A DNA stretch of 64,000 nucleotides from Marinigracilibium pacificum (GCF_012926615.1 NZ_JABBNU010000005.1:310001-374000), one strand, 5' to 3'. Shown: positions 1 to 10,775, numbered from the stretch's first letter. The notes: generated by a model not told the origin, from the sequence alone. A program made the numbers and translations.

Positions 1-838
1 AAATGGATTTGCTACAGAACGTTCACTTCCATCAATACATAATACCACAGTTAAAAAATGGTATGACAAAAATAAACCTGGAAATTTTGGCTTTAAACAA
101 CCTACCAGAGGTAAGGTAATTTTATTTTGTGATGAATTCACAAATTACCTGGACACTCCGGTCGGCATCAAAGCTATTCAATTACTTACCAAAGTTGGTT
201 ATGAGGTGATCATACCTAATCATGAAGAAAGTGGCAGAGCACATATTAGTAAAGGCTTGCTTGAAAAAGCAAAAGCATTATCAAATACAAACATTAGCAT
301 TTTAAGCCAATTAGTTGATGAAAACACTCCATTGATAGGAATAGAACCTTCTGCCCTTTTCACATTTAAAGATGAATACCTTGATCTTTGTGATATTGAA
401 CTTAAACCCCATGCAGAGAGATTAGCAAAAAACACCTATCTGGTAGAAGAATTTCTAATGAGGGAAATTGAGTTAGGAAATCTAAAAGATTTGGAATTCA
501 AAAAAGAAAGTAAAAAAATAAAATTACATGGTCACTGCCATCAAAAAGCACTTAGCTCAATGGTACCTGTAAAAAAACTACTTTCTCTACCTCCTAACTA
601 CGTTGTTGAAATGATACCTTCAGGATGTTGCGGAATGGCTGGTTCATTTGGTTATGAAGAAGAACATTTTGAGCTTTCGATGAAAATTGGAGAAACTGTT
701 TTATTCCCAACTATTAGAAAAACTGATAAAGAAACGATTATTGCTGCACCAGGAACAAGTTGTAGACATCAAATTAAAGATGGTACACAAAGAAATGCTC
801 TACATACAATAGAGGTATTTTATGAAAGCTTAATTTAA
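1..838 (+). CDS. FAD-linked oxidase/(Fe-S)-binding protein, C-terminal part (5' end outside window)
   Basis: The frame is open from base 2, so this is the 3' end of a longer gene. The GTG at 206 is not a credible start because coding continues upstream of it. The visible 278 residues are the cysteine-rich CCG domain found at the C-terminus of GlcD/D-lactate-dehydrogenase-like fusion proteins. Diagnostic motifs are HGHCHQKAL near residue 178 and PSGCCGMAGSFGYE near residue 206, which supply Fe-S or heterodisulfide-type cysteine ligands. The family oxidises 2-hydroxyacids, passing electrons from FAD to Fe-S clusters. The substrate cannot be read from this fragment. The gene ends 4 bases inside the convergent DinB gene. 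Confidence 0.85.
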   Translation, partial: NGFATERSLPSIHNTTVKKWYDKNKPGNFGFKQPTRGKVILFCDEFTNYLDTPVGIKAIQLLTKVGYEVIIPNHEESGRAHISKGLLEKAKALSNTNISILSQLVDENTPLIGIEPSALFTFKDEYLDLCDIELKPHAERLAKNTYLVEEFLMREIELGNLKDLEFKKESKKIKLHGHCHQKALSSMVPVKKLLSLPPNYVVEMIPSGCCGMAGSFGYEEEHFELSMKIGETVLFPTIRKTDKETIIAAPGTSCRHQIKDGTQRNALHTIEVFYESLI

Positions 839-1383
839 TATGATTCAATTGCCTTTTTGGCTTGTTCAATATGCCTGTGATTGTGAAATGCATATACTCT
901 AAGTGCATCACCAAGCTTTAATTTTATTACAGGAAGAGTAGTACTAACTTTCTTATCAAGGTTAACTCCTGAAAACCCTTTCTTTATAGTATTCAAAAAA
1001 GCATTCAAGTCGGTAGTGAATTCATCTATAACCGTTGGATCCAATTCTTCATGAATTGGGTTTTTGCTTTTAAATGTAGGCATTTTTGAAGCCCCTTCAG
1101 ACAATGGCTTAACACTATCTGCAAACTTCTCACCTAACCACCCTGGCGAAAACTGATTTTTAGAAACTTTACTTGGCAAAGAAAGCTCCTTCATAAAAAC
1201 CGGTAAGTAAAATTCACTATACCTGTTTAAATGTTCAATACATTCCAAAGCCGACCAGGAAGTATCACCAGGCCTATGATTTAACTTTTCAGAGGAATAA
1301 TTTCTTATTGATCTTGCAAAATCAAGACATAATTCAGTTCTGTGAATCAAATCCTGATTTATTTCACTATATGAAAGAATCAT
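835..1383 (-). CDS. DinB family protein
   Basis: The 182-residue protein has the DinB/YfiT four-helix bundle pattern. An early histidine in the ECIEHLNRY segment (about residue 51) and a C-terminal HNHRHIEQAKK segment (about residue 167) form the usual three-histidine metal site. Members are metal-dependent enzymes or thiol-transferase-like proteins, often of unknown substrate, so the function stays open. There is no signal peptide, so it should be cytoplasmic. The ATG at 1383 follows an AT-rich leader. The gene is single and convergent with the oxidoreductase, whose stop it overlaps by 4 bases. Confidence 0.8.
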   Translation of the reverse strand: MILSYSEINQDLIHRTELCLDFARSIRNYSSEKLNHRPGDTSWSALECIEHLNRYSEFYLPVFMKELSLPSKVSKNQFSPGWLGEKFADSVKPLSEGASKMPTFKSKNPIHEELDPTVIDEFTTDLNAFLNTIKKGFSGVNLDKKVSTTLPVIKLKLGDALRVYAFHNHRHIEQAKKAIESY

Positions 1384-1532
1384 AATTTATTGGTTGATTA
1401 GTTTAAATATACACATTGACAATGAGTTTTTTATGGATATAAAATGAATTAACGCATAAATTATTTGCCACTAAACTAATTACAATCCTTATTAAGAAAT
1501 CATTGAATATCAGAATAATAGCTGAAATAAAA

Positions 1533-1556
1533 AAGACCCGACAAATGCCGGGCCCA
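1533..1556 (-). terminator. Intrinsic terminator of the candidate small RNA
   Basis: Read on the minus strand, a GC-rich stem (CCCG...CGGG, extended by G-C and G-U pairs) with an 8-base loop is followed directly by TCTTTTTT. It lies about 260 bases beyond the dnaK terminator, with no protein gene between them. It therefore implies a separate minus-strand transcript. Confidence 0.65.
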
Positions 1557-1700
1557 TATATCAGTCAAGATTCTGTCCTAGATTTATTTGGTGTTAATCT
1601 TAAATCTAAACCTTTAGAAGTATGACCTAGTCAAATTTCTGGTCTAGCATAGACATAATTCAACTGACAAAGTGACGAATATCTTTAGTATATACCTAAC
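1533..1700 (-). ncRNA. Candidate structured small RNA, about 165 nt
   Basis: No open frame of useful length occurs between dnaK and the DinB gene, yet the minus strand carries a complete transcription unit. It has a TAAGTTTG -7 element at 1704-1711 with TTG 22 bases further upstream, and an intrinsic terminator at 1533-1556. In between are two supported pairings: an outer TCAGTTGA/TTGACTGA stem (8 pairs, two of them G-U) and an inner TAGATTTA/TAAATCTA hairpin with a 14-base loop (1579-1586 with 1601-1608). Length and long-rod shape would suit a 6S-like RNA, but I cannot identify it. It could instead be unconstrained AT-rich sequence. Confidence 0.4.
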
Positions 1701-1703
1701 AAA

Positions 1704-1736
1704 CAAACTTAATAATAGATTTAATAAAACTAACAA
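1704..1736 (-). promoter_or_regulatory. Putative promoter of the small RNA
   Basis: On the minus strand, TTG (1734-1736) is followed after 22 bases by TAAGTTTG (1704-1711), matching the Bacteroidota -33/-7 pattern. The spacing is slightly longer than the usual 19-21. Confidence 0.4.
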
Positions 1737-1815
1737 AAAGTTTCTTAAGCGGTAAAAAATTTACATGACTGATTAATGCTAAATTTTACCTATGTAAAAA
1801 ACCTTGACGATTTAT

Positions 1816-1848
1816 AAAAAAACCCTGACAAAGCAAAGCTTGTCAGGG
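1816..1848 (-). terminator. dnaK terminator
   Basis: On the minus strand, CCCTGACA and TGTCAGGG (1841-1848 and 1823-1830) form an 8-bp stem followed by seven T residues. It starts 27 bases after the dnaK stop codon. The same stem sequence reappears in the terminator at 10776-10809. Confidence 0.9.
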
Positions 1849-1874
1849 CCAATGAATTTATAATTTTATAAGAA

Positions 1875-3803
1875 CTATTTCTTATCGTCTACTTCCTCAT
1901 ACTCCACATCTGAAACATCATCTGCACCACCTTCGGCTCCGGCTTGCGCCCCAGCATCAGCTCCAGGAGCTCCACCTTCTGCTCCGCCTGCAGCCTGTTG
2001 TGCCTGATACATTTCCTGAGAGGCACCTTCCCATGCTTTATTTAGTGATTCAAGAGCACCTTCAATCTTGTCAACATCCTGCGCCTTATGAACTTCTTTT
2101 AATTCATTAAGAGCTGCTTCGATCTTAGACTTATTTTCATCAGAAAGCTTATCACCATACTCTTTAAGCTGCTTTTCGGTCTGGAAGATCATCGAATCTG
2201 CCTGATTCAACTTATCAACCTTTTCTTTTGCAACTTTATCCGCTTCAGCATTAGCTTCAGCTTCCTGTTTCATTTTTTCGATTTCCTCATCAGTCAATCC
2301 TGAAGAAGCTTCAATTCTGATTTTCTGCTCCTTACCAGTTCCTTTGTCCTTAGCAGATACATGAAGGATACCATTCGCATCAATATCAAATGTCACTTCG
2401 ATTTGAGGAACTCCTCTTGGTGCAGGTGGAATACCATCTAAGTGGAATCTACCAATGGTTTTGTTATCCTTCGCCATCGGACGCTCTCCCTGAAGTACAT
2501 GAATCTCAACCGAAGGCTGATTATCTGCAGCTGTAGAGAACACCTCAGACTTACGTGATGGAATAGTTGTATTTGACTCAATTAATTTTGTAAATACACC
2601 TCCCATAGTTTCAATACCTAAAGAAAGCGGAGTTACATCAAGTAATAATACATCTTTAACTTCTCCAGTAAGTACACCACCCTGGATTGCTGCTCCAATA
2701 GCTACTACTTCATCTGGGTTAACTCCTTTTGAAGGTCTCTTGCCAAAGAATTTCTCAACCTCTTCCTGAATCTTAGGAATACGAGTTGATCCACCAACTA
2801 AGATCACTTCATCAATATCAGATGGGCTAAGACCAGCATCACTCATTGCCTTCTTAACAGGATCCATAGAACGTCTGATCAGACTATCAGCAAGTTGTTC
2901 GAATTTAGATCTGCTAAGAGATTTAACAAGGTGTTTAGGAATACCATCAACAGGCATAATATATGGCAGGTTGATCTCAGTATTTGTCGAACTTGACAAC
3001 TCAATCTTAGCTTTCTCAGCAGCTTCTTTTAGACGCTGAAGTGCCATTGGATCTTTTCTTAGATCAATTCCTTCATCATTCTGGAATTCATCAGCTAACC
3101 AATTAATGATCACATCATCAAAGTCATCACCACCAAGGTGTACATCACCATTAGTTGATTTTACTTCGAAAACACCATCACCCATTTCAAGAATTGAAAT
3201 ATCAAATGTACCACCACCAAGGTCATACACTGCGATTTTCATATCCTTATTTTTCTTATCAAGACCATACGCAAGCGCTGCTGCTGTTGGCTCGTTAATA
3301 ATACGCTTAACATCAAGACCAGCAATTTGTCCTGCTTCTTTTGTAGCCTGACGCTCACTGTCATTGAAATAAGCAGGAACAGTAATTACTGCCTCTGTAA
3401 CAGTCGTACCCAGGTAATCTTCTGCTGTTGATTTCATCTTCTGAAGAATCATTGCAGATATTTCCTGAGGAGTATAACTTCTGTCTCCGATTTTTACTCT
3501 TATAGTATCGTTTGCACCCTTTTCTACTTCGTATGATGCATGCTTACGCTCATCAGTTACTTCGCTCCATTTCTTACCCATGAAACGCTTTACCGATGTT
3601 ACTGTATTTCGAGGGTTTGTAATAGCCTGACGCTTTGCAGGATCCCCAACTTTTCTTTCTCCTTTACCATCATCCAAAAATGCCACGATAGAAGGTGTGG
3701 TTCTTCTTCCTTCACTGTTTGGAATTACAACCGGCTCATTTCCCTCCATTACTGACACACAGGAGTTGGTAGTACCTAAGTCTATACCTATAATTTTTCC
3801 CAT
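1875..3803 (-). CDS. dnaK: Molecular chaperone DnaK (Hsp70)
   Basis: The 642-residue length is standard. The ATPase domain starts with [10 protein letters not shown] (residues 6-15) and has the phosphate-2 motif [10 protein letters not shown] near residue 194. The substrate domain carries the usual [14 protein letters not shown] segment, and a Gly/Ala-rich tail ends in an acidic EEVDD-type terminus. It binds exposed hydrophobic segments of cytoplasmic proteins in an ATP cycle driven by DnaJ and GrpE, which are encoded here at 17.8-19.4 kb and not next to it. A perfect TGACA-N3-TGTCA palindrome lies 84-96 bases upstream and is shared with grpE. It is monocistronic, with its own terminator. Confidence 0.98.
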   Translation of the reverse strand: MGKIIGIDLGTTNSCVSVMEGNEPVVIPNSEGRRTTPSIVAFLDDGKGERKVGDPAKRQAITNPRNTVTSVKRFMGKKWSEVTDERKHASYEVEKGANDTIRVKIGDRSYTPQEISAMILQKMKSTAEDYLGTTVTEAVITVPAYFNDSERQATKEAGQIAGLDVKRIINEPTAAALAYGLDKKNKDMKIAVYDLGGGTFDISILEMGDGVFEVKSTNGDVHLGGDDFDDVIINWLADEFQNDEGIDLRKDPMALQRLKEAAEKAKIELSSSTNTEINLPYIMPVDGIPKHLVKSLSRSKFEQLADSLIRRSMDPVKKAMSDAGLSPSDIDEVILVGGSTRIPKIQEEVEKFFGKRPSKGVNPDEVVAIGAAIQGGVLTGEVKDVLLLDVTPLSLGIETMGGVFTKLIESNTTIPSRKSEVFSTAADNQPSVEIHVLQGERPMAKDNKTIGRFHLDGIPPAPRGVPQIEVTFDIDANGILHVSAKDKGTGKEQKIRIEASSGLTDEEIEKMKQEAEANAEADKVAKEKVDKLNQADSMIFQTEKQLKEYGDKLSDENKSKIEAALNELKEVHKAQDVDKIEGALESLNKAWEGASQEMYQAQQAAGGAEGGAPGADAGAQAGAEGGADDVSDVEYEEVDDKK

Positions 3804-3886
3804 ACTAAAATTTATATCTGAATTATGATTTCACATTAATTTCAACACTCTCTCTTTAACAAGCACTGTGCCATTGCAATTTTAAC

Positions 3887-3899
3887 TGACAAAATGTCA
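3887..3899. promoter_or_regulatory. Palindrome upstream of dnaK (putative stress operator)
   Basis: TGACA-AAA-TGTCA is a perfect inverted repeat with a 3-base spacer, in the dnaK/prfC divergent region. The same arrangement occurs upstream of grpE at 19510-19522. The flank AATTTTAACTGACA recurs at 6371-6384. A role in heat-shock control is inferred from the gene pairing. Confidence 0.5.
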
Positions 3900-4049
3900 T
3901 TTTCAGATATTTCACTAATTTGCTTATGATAATCATCTGCCAAAAATGTTTATCGCTAAATTTTCTTTGCCTTTTTGGCACATTTCATCACCTACACCAA
4001 ATATTATAAGTATTCAGTTATATTTCTGTAATGAGTAAGGGATATTACC

Positions 4050-4057
4050 TAACTTTG
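4050..4057 (+). promoter_or_regulatory. -7 element of prfC
   Basis: TAACTTTG followed by C matches the Bacteroidota TAnnTTTG consensus and lies 19 bases before the chosen ATG at 4077. A clear TTG at -33 is not visible. Confidence 0.5.
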
Positions 4058-4076
4058 CATCTTTAAATTTTTGAGG

Positions 4077-5660
4077 ATGAAAGGACTAGAGCAAGAAATA
4101 GCCAGACGACGTACCTTCGGTATAATCTCCCACCCTGATGCGGGAAAGACAACTCTTACAGAAAAGCTGTTGCTTTTTGGTGGTGCCATCAATACTGCCG
4201 GCGCTGTAAAAAGTAACAAAATAAAAATGCACGCCAGATCTGACTGGATGGAAATTGAAAAGCAAAGAGGTATTTCAGTTTCAACATCAGTTATGGGGTT
4301 TGAATATAAAGGCAAAAAAATAAATTTGCTTGATACCCCGGGTCACCAGGACTTTGCTGAAGACACTTTCAGAACTCTGACTGCAGTTGACAGTGTTATT
4401 ATGGTTATCGATTGCGTTAAGGGTGTTGAGATACAAACTGAAAAACTTATGGAAGTTTGTAGAATGAGAAACACTCCAGTTCTTGCTTTTATCAACAAAC
4501 TTGACCGTGAAGGTCGTGATCCTTTCGAACTGCTAGATGAAATTGAAGAAAAACTAAATATTAAAGTAAGGCCTCTATCGTGGCCAATAGGAATGGGTAA
4601 GTCTTTCAGAGGGGTTTATAATCTATTTCAAAAGACTTTAAACATATTCGAACCCGGAAAAACTAAGATTACTGACAATCAAATTGAGTTTGAGGATATC
4701 AATAGTCCTGAACTTGAAAAATATATAGGTGAAAATGCAGCAAATACTCTTCGTGAAGAAATAGAATTAATCGAGGGTGTATATCCGGAATTTAGTATTG
4801 AAGAATATTTAAATGGTAAAGTTGCCCCAGTATTTTTCGGATCTGCAGTAAATAATTTCGGAGTAAACGAACTACTTAACTGCTTCGTTGAAATAGCTCC
4901 TGAACCAAAATCCAGAGAAAACGAAGAGCGTGTAGTACTTCCTTCAGAGCATGATTTTTCCGGATTCGTATTTAAGATTCATGCCAACATGGATCCAAAG
5001 CACAGAAACAGAATCGCATTTATCAGGGTTTGCTCAGGTAAATTTGAAAGAAATAAATTTTACTACAGGGTTAGAGAAAATCAGAAAATGAGATTTTCGA
5101 ACGTTACAGCTTTCATGGCTCAGGACAAAGAAATTATTGATGAAGCATTCCCTGGGGATATCGTTGGTCTTTATGATACTGGTAACCTTAAAATTGGCGA
5201 TACCCTGATTGAGACTGAAGGTAGTAATTTCAAAGGAATCCCTTCTTTCTCTCCTGAAATATTCAAAGAGGTTATTAACAAAGATGCTATGAAAACGAAG
5301 CAGCTTGAAAAAGGACTTCGACAATTAATGGATGAAGGTGTTGCTCAACTATTTTCATATGAAATGGGTTCCAGAAAAATTGTTGGAACTGTTGGCGCAC
5401 TACAGTTTGAAGTTATTCAACATCGATTGAAAGAAGAATATGGAGCTTCAGTAGCATTTCAACCTCAAAACATATACAAAGCTTGCTGGATCTCTGCTGA
5501 AAATGAGAAAGATTTAAATGAGTTTGTAAAATCAAAACTCAGACATATTGCTAAAGACAAGGATGGGAAATATGTTTTCATGGCAGAATCAAGAGCTTGG
5601 TTACAAATGATCCAGGACAACTTCCCTAAAATACAAGTTCACTTTACATCAGAATTTTAA
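4077..5660 (+). CDS. prfC: Peptide chain release factor 3
   Basis: This translational GTPase releases RF1/RF2 from the ribosome after termination. The G1 loop is [10 protein letters not shown] (about residues 19-28), the switch II motif DTPGHQDF follows near residue 85, and NKLD near residue 139 is the guanine-recognition motif. The EF-Tu domain 2 and RF3 C-terminal domains follow. At 527 residues it is full length. I start at ATG 4077, not the in-frame TTG at 4071, because [23 protein letters not shown] is the family's N-terminus and a -7 element sits just upstream. The pseudouridine synthase begins 4 bases after the stop, so the two are probably cotranscribed. Confidence 0.96.
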   Translation: MKGLEQEIARRRTFGIISHPDAGKTTLTEKLLLFGGAINTAGAVKSNKIKMHARSDWMEIEKQRGISVSTSVMGFEYKGKKINLLDTPGHQDFAEDTFRTLTAVDSVIMVIDCVKGVEIQTEKLMEVCRMRNTPVLAFINKLDREGRDPFELLDEIEEKLNIKVRPLSWPIGMGKSFRGVYNLFQKTLNIFEPGKTKITDNQIEFEDINSPELEKYIGENAANTLREEIELIEGVYPEFSIEEYLNGKVAPVFFGSAVNNFGVNELLNCFVEIAPEPKSRENEERVVLPSEHDFSGFVFKIHANMDPKHRNRIAFIRVCSGKFERNKFYYRVRENQKMRFSNVTAFMAQDKEIIDEAFPGDIVGLYDTGNLKIGDTLIETEGSNFKGIPSFSPEIFKEVINKDAMKTKQLEKGLRQLMDEGVAQLFSYEMGSRKIVGTVGALQFEVIQHRLKEEYGASVAFQPQNIYKACWISAENEKDLNEFVKSKLRHIAKDKDGKYVFMAESRAWLQMIQDNFPKIQVHFTSEF

Positions 5661-5664
5661 GCGC

Positions 5665-6369
5665 ATGGCTAAAAAAGGCAAGCATATAGAAATAGTTTAC
5701 GAAGACAACCACCTAATTGCTGTAAATAAACCAGCAGGGGTTTTGGTACATGCTGACAATACTAACGATCCTACTCTGGAAGACGCAGTAAAAGACTTTA
5801 TTAAGCATGAATACAATAAGCCAGGAGCTGTTTACCTTGGAGTAATCCACAGGCTTGATAGACCAGTTAGCGGACTTGTTCTTATGGCCAAGACGAGTAA
5901 AGCACTGACCAGAATGAACGAGATGTTTAAAGAACGTCAGGTTGAAAAAACTTATTTAGCTATTGTTAATAAGCTCCCTAAAGAACAAGAAGGGAGTCTT
6001 GAGCACTACCTTCTCAAGGATCAAGCTAAAAACAAAACACACGCACATATCAAACCTAAAAAGGGTGCAAAAAAGGCGGTTTTACATTATAAATTTGTTG
6101 GACGTATTGCAGATAAATTTTTACTTGAAATAACACCGGAAACCGGTCGTCCACATCAAATCAGGGTTCAATTAAGTAGCATGGGTTGCCCTATACAAGG
6201 TGACCTAAAATATGGTTCAACTCTTACAAACCCAGGCGGTGATATAGGATTACATGGATTTAAGTTAAAATTCACACATCCTGTTAGAAAAGAAACAATT
6301 GAGATAAGGACTGAGGTTCCAGGTAATGACCTTTGGAAATCACTCAAACCGCTTACGGAAACCTTGTAG
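5665..6369 (+). CDS. RluA-family RNA pseudouridine synthase
   Basis: The 234-residue protein consists of the RluA catalytic domain alone, with no S4 domain. The start DNHLIAVNKPAGVLVH is the family's first conserved block. HRLDRPVSGLVL near residue 68 carries the catalytic Asp, and GRPHQIRVQLSSMGCPI near residue 168 is the third signature. It isomerises uridine in rRNA or tRNA, but the target cannot be told from sequence. It sits 4 bases after prfC, which suggests a translation-related operon. Confidence 0.9.
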   Translation: MAKKGKHIEIVYEDNHLIAVNKPAGVLVHADNTNDPTLEDAVKDFIKHEYNKPGAVYLGVIHRLDRPVSGLVLMAKTSKALTRMNEMFKERQVEKTYLAIVNKLPKEQEGSLEHYLLKDQAKNKTHAHIKPKKGAKKAVLHYKFVGRIADKFLLEITPETGRPHQIRVQLSSMGCPIQGDLKYGSTLTNPGGDIGLHGFKLKFTHPVRKETIEIRTEVPGNDLWKSLKPLTETL

Positions 6370-6379
6370 TAATTTTAAC

Positions 6380-6392
6380 TGACAGGTTGTAT
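6380..6392. promoter_or_regulatory. Degenerate copy of the dnaK palindrome
   Basis: TGACA-GGT-TGTAT keeps the left arm and three bases of the right arm. The preceding AATTTTAA matches the dnaK site, giving 14 identical bases. It lies 22 bases before the NTF2-like gene start. Confidence 0.3.
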
Positions 6393-6414
6393 AATGTGAT
6401 AAAATTAATTGATC

Positions 6415-6867
6415 ATGAAAAAACTAATAGTAATCACATTATTCACTTGCGCTTTTTTATCGCTTCAAGCTCAAAATGAAACCATTGAAGTCGAAAAGGT
6501 AATTAACAAACTATTTGATTCAATGAGGGCTGGTGATAGCACTACTCTCGTCAGTGTGTTTATTAATGATCCTGCAATGAAAACCGTCTATAACAAAGAT
6601 GGTAAGGTTATTTTACACAGTGGCTCCTTAAATGATTTTGCAAAAGCAGTGGGAACTCCACACGATCAGATTTTCAATGAAGTTATTAAGAATCTGGAAA
6701 TCAAAGTTGATGGACCTTTAGCATCTGCATGGGTTCCATATAAGTTCTTTTTAGGAGAACAGTACAGTCATTGCGGAGTTAATGTTTTTGAATTAATTAA
6801 AATAGACGGAAACTGGAAAATATCATCGATCATAGATACGAGGAGAAAAGACGACTGCCTATTTTAG
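6415..6867 (+). CDS. Secreted NTF2-like (SnoaL-type) protein
   Basis: The 150-residue protein begins with a clear Sec signal peptide (MKKLIVITLFTCAFLSLQAQ), cleaved around residue 20. The mature part has the pattern of the NTF2-like cone fold: an N-terminal helix pair (VEKVINKLFDSMRAGDSTTL), then strands ending in ELIKIDGNWKISSIIDTRR, typical of Bacteroidota nuclear-transport-factor-2 family proteins. Catalytic residues cannot be assigned, so the function is unknown. I start at ATG 6415 and not the TTG at 6409. It lies between the RluA gene and pabB. Confidence 0.75.
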   Translation: MKKLIVITLFTCAFLSLQAQNETIEVEKVINKLFDSMRAGDSTTLVSVFINDPAMKTVYNKDGKVILHSGSLNDFAKAVGTPHDQIFNEVIKNLEIKVDGPLASAWVPYKFFLGEQYSHCGVNVFELIKIDGNWKISSIIDTRRKDDCLF

Positions 6868-6876
6868 AAATAGGCA
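6856..6876 (+). other. Stem-loop at the stop codon before pabB
   Basis: TGCCTATT and AATAGGCA form a perfect 8-bp stem with a 5-base loop holding the upstream stop codon. It ends two bases before the pabB start and has no T tract. It may be a translational-coupling element, but that is a guess. Confidence 0.35.
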
Positions 6877-6878
6877 AT

Positions 6879-7859
6879 ATGGAGGCTATAAACCAGACTA
6901 TTCAGACTATGAATAAACTGGGTAGCCTCCATACTCCATTTTTTTTTATCGTTGATTTTGAACATGAAAACCCACTTTGTATTCCCCTAAAAAACCTCGA
7001 CTCTAATGAAATTGCTTTTAATTTCAATGGATTCAAAAATGTTGAAAAGCTTTCCGGATTTAATTCTGCGCCATTGGCATTTAACTTTAATCCAGTAACT
7101 TATGAAGAGTTTAATAGAGCTTTCGACATTGTTTATAATGAAATTCATCAAGGAAATTCTTACCTGCTCAACCTGACCTTCAGATCAGAAATAGAGTCTA
7201 ATTTTTCACTTGAAGAAATTATAGAACGAGCTAAAGCCAAATATAAAATCTGGTGGAAAAATAAGTTTATTAGTTTCTCTCCGGAAACATTTATCCAAAT
7301 CAACAATAACACTATGCACTCTTTTCCTATGAAAGGCACAAGAGTAATGAATAGTGATTCTGACAAAGAGTTACTGCTAAATGACCATAAAGAATCTGCC
7401 GAGCATGTAACCATAGTTGATTTGATCAGAAATGACATGAGTATTCTGGGTAAAAAAGTGGAGGTAACTAAATTCAAATACCTGGACACTCTTGAAACAC
7501 ATAAAGGCAAACTCCTTCAAATGTCGTCTCAGATTAGTACACCTATGGAAGATAATTGGCACAAATCTATTGGGTCTATCATTTTTTCTATGCTTCCGGC
7601 CGGGTCAATTAGTGGTGCTCCTAAAAAGAAAACTATAGAAATAATTAAAGCCGCTGAACAAAGACCCAGAGGATTTTATACTGGCGTTGCCGGAATATAC
7701 GATGGAAAAAATTTTGACAGTTGTGTATTGATCAGATATATTGAAAAAGATTCTAGGGGTAAACTCTATTTTAGAAGTGGTGGCGGAATAACCCATTTAA
7801 GTAATCCGGAATCAGAATATCAGGAAGTTTTAAACAAAATTTATGTGCCAGTTTATTGA
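6879..7859 (+). CDS. pabB: Aminodeoxychorismate synthase component I-like
   Basis: The protein belongs to the chorismate-binding family (anthranilate/ADC synthase component I). Conserved features are GNSYLLNLTF, the signature FPMKGTRV near residue 150, LPAGSISGAPKKKT near residue 243 and the terminal block GVAGIYDG...FRSGGGI. At 326 residues it lacks the N-terminal half of TrpE, as in short PabB-type enzymes. Together with the next gene, a class IV aminotransferase, it should make p-aminobenzoate for folate from chorismate. No glutamine amidotransferase partner (PabA) is in this window. It overlaps the next gene by 17 bases. Confidence 0.88.
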   Translation: MEAINQTIQTMNKLGSLHTPFFFIVDFEHENPLCIPLKNLDSNEIAFNFNGFKNVEKLSGFNSAPLAFNFNPVTYEEFNRAFDIVYNEIHQGNSYLLNLTFRSEIESNFSLEEIIERAKAKYKIWWKNKFISFSPETFIQINNNTMHSFPMKGTRVMNSDSDKELLLNDHKESAEHVTIVDLIRNDMSILGKKVEVTKFKYLDTLETHKGKLLQMSSQISTPMEDNWHKSIGSIIFSMLPAGSISGAPKKKTIEIIKAAEQRPRGFYTGVAGIYDGKNFDSCVLIRYIEKDSRGKLYFRSGGGITHLSNPESEYQEVLNKIYVPVY

Positions 7860-8442
7860 ATCTATTTGTTTAGTGAACAATGAATCACCTCTGCTGAAAT
7901 ATCATCAGTCGAGAATAAACAGGACATTTGATTTCTACTTTCCTGACTGTAAACCGATAGATTTAGAAAAAGTATTATCAAAACAGGAGCTTCCTCAAAA
8001 AAAGGATAAGTATAAGATACGACTGGTTTATGATCAGAAGTTAAGAGAAATAAGTATAAATAAATATATACCAAAAAAGATTTCCTCCTTAAGGCTGATT
8101 GAAACTTCTGATTTAGATTATAGTTTTAAATTTGAAGATAGAAAAAGGCTAATGCATTTATATGATCAACGTAACGAAGCTGATGACATAGTCATTATTA
8201 AAGAAGGTAAAGTAACTGATAGTTCATACTCAAATTTAGTCTTTAAGAAAGGAGAGGAATATTTCACACCTCTTAACCCATTATTAAAAGGTACACGACG
8301 AGAAAAATTACTTGAAGATCGAACTATCAGCACAATAGATTTTAATGTAAGAGACCTTGATAAATTTGAATCGGTTACGCTGATTAATGCAATGCTTGAA
8401 CTGGGTGAAATAGAAATTCCCATTGAAAATATTATCAAATGA
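7843..8442 (+). CDS. pabC: Class IV aminotransferase, probable aminodeoxychorismate lyase
   Basis: The 199-residue protein matches a short PLP fold-type IV enzyme. It has the N-terminal YHQSRINRTF segment, DSSYSNLVFKKG (substrate/PLP loop) near residue 126 and LLKGTRREKLL near residue 147. The final ESVTLINAMLELGEIEIP is also typical. It would release pyruvate from aminodeoxychorismate to give p-aminobenzoate. The assignment rests partly on its overlap with pabB. Its stop overlaps the next start in an ATGA, indicating translational coupling. Confidence 0.82.
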   Translation: MCQFIESICLVNNESPLLKYHQSRINRTFDFYFPDCKPIDLEKVLSKQELPQKKDKYKIRLVYDQKLREISINKYIPKKISSLRLIETSDLDYSFKFEDRKRLMHLYDQRNEADDIVIIKEGKVTDSSYSNLVFKKGEEYFTPLNPLLKGTRREKLLEDRTISTIDFNVRDLDKFESVTLINAMLELGEIEIPIENIIK

Positions 8443-8762
8443 AGTGGTACGAGAAATTACAAAAACGCTGGAATCTTAAGAGTGGTAAGCAAGTAGCAAT
8501 AGTATTGATTGTGTTTGCTTTAACGGGTTCAACAGCAGTATCATTAAAAATGTTTATCCTGGAAGCTGCCGGAATGGGCCATGATACTTCACCGTGGATA
8601 AAATTTCCTTTTGTGATTATAATGACATTTATGATTTACCAGGTATTACTTTTGGTATATGCCTTTATATTTGGTCAATTTAAATTCTTCTGGGAATTTG
8701 AAAAGAAGATGTTTAGAAGGTTTGGAGGTAAAAGCAATAAAAACAAAAAGACCGATGAATAA
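8439..8762 (+). CDS. Small conserved membrane protein (DUF6787-like)
   Basis: The 107-residue protein has a charged N-terminus and two membrane helices (about residues 19-40 and 54-78). A basic, lysine-rich tail follows (KKMFRRFGGKSNKNKKTDE). The WNLKSGKQVAIVLIVFALTGS segment is like small Bacteroidota proteins of the DUF6787 type, an assignment made from memory. Function is unknown. It overlaps the pabC stop by 4 bases, so it belongs to that operon, and its own stop codon lies in the loop of the terminator. Confidence 0.6.
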   Translation: MKWYEKLQKRWNLKSGKQVAIVLIVFALTGSTAVSLKMFILEAAGMGHDTSPWIKFPFVIIMTFMIYQVLLLVYAFIFGQFKFFWEFEKKMFRRFGGKSNKNKKTDE

Positions 8763-8779
8763 TCATCGGTCTTTTTTTT
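8750..8779 (+). terminator. Bidirectional terminator between the pab operon and atpC
   Basis: GACCGATGA and TCATCGGTC form a perfect 9-bp stem with a 4-base loop, followed on the plus strand by eight T residues. On the minus strand the hairpin is followed by TTTTTGTTTTT, so it can also end the convergent atpDC transcript. Confidence 0.92.
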
Positions 8780-8798
8780 GTTGTCTTATATAAAGATC

Positions 8799-9050
8799 CT
8801 ATTCCTGAATAACCTTTTCTGCAAGAACAACCACTCTGTTGCTGGCAACTTCCACAACACCACCATCAACGGTGATCTCATGATTAGTATTATCTTTTGT
8901 AACATAAGATAAAGTACCTTTATCTAATGAACTGATAATAGGTGCGTGGTTATTCAAAACCTGAAAAGACCCTTTTGATCCAGGAAAAGTAGCTGATAGA
9001 ACAGCTCCTTCAAAGATCTTTTTGTCAGGGGTTACTATTTCTAGATACAT
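8799..9050 (-). CDS. atpC: ATP synthase F1 epsilon subunit (short form)
   Basis: The 83 residues contain only the N-terminal beta-sandwich of epsilon: MYLEIVTPDKKIFEG, then FPGSKGSFQVLNNHAPIIS and VDGGVVEVASNRVVVLAE. The C-terminal helical hairpin that acts as an inhibitory arm in longer epsilons is absent, which is usual in this phylum. I choose ATG 9050 because the upstream extension begins at a TTG and is not conserved-looking. It lies 58 bases downstream of atpD and connects the catalytic head to the rotor. Confidence 0.92.
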   Translation of the reverse strand: MYLEIVTPDKKIFEGAVLSATFPGSKGSFQVLNNHAPIISSLDKGTLSYVTKDNTNHEITVDGGVVEVASNRVVVLAEKVIQE

Positions 9051-9108
9051 ATCTCCCACAGTATAGTTAAACAAGAAAGAAAACTCTCTTGTTTTATGTT
9101 TTTAAAAT

Positions 9109-10629
<1,521 letters not shown>

Positions 10630-10659
10630 TTAAGAAACTGCAACCTTAAAATTTGACTG

Positions 10660-10689
10660 CAAAAGTAGAACTAATTTGTCTGAAACCAA
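10660..10689 (-). promoter_or_regulatory. atpD promoter
   Basis: On the minus strand, TTG (10687-10689) is followed after exactly 19 bases by TACTTTTG (10660-10667) and then C. This is the best match in the window to the Bacteroidota -33/-7 consensus (TTG, 19-21 bases, TAnnTTTG). Confidence 0.75.
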
Positions 10690-10775
10690 AGCTTATAATA
10701 AAATTTATGACAGAAGTTCAATCGGTTGCATCAAAGAATCTAAAAAATCACCCTCTGAGGTTATATATATTCCAT

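Noticed and set aside
206-838. Complete 210-residue gene starting at GTG 206
   Set aside because: The frame is open and family-like upstream to the window edge, so the start is an artefact of truncation.
1640-1660. Possible 9-codon leader peptide on the minus strand (ATGTCTATGCTAGACC...)
   Set aside because: It is too short to support, lies in the candidate RNA stem region and is not followed by a gene.
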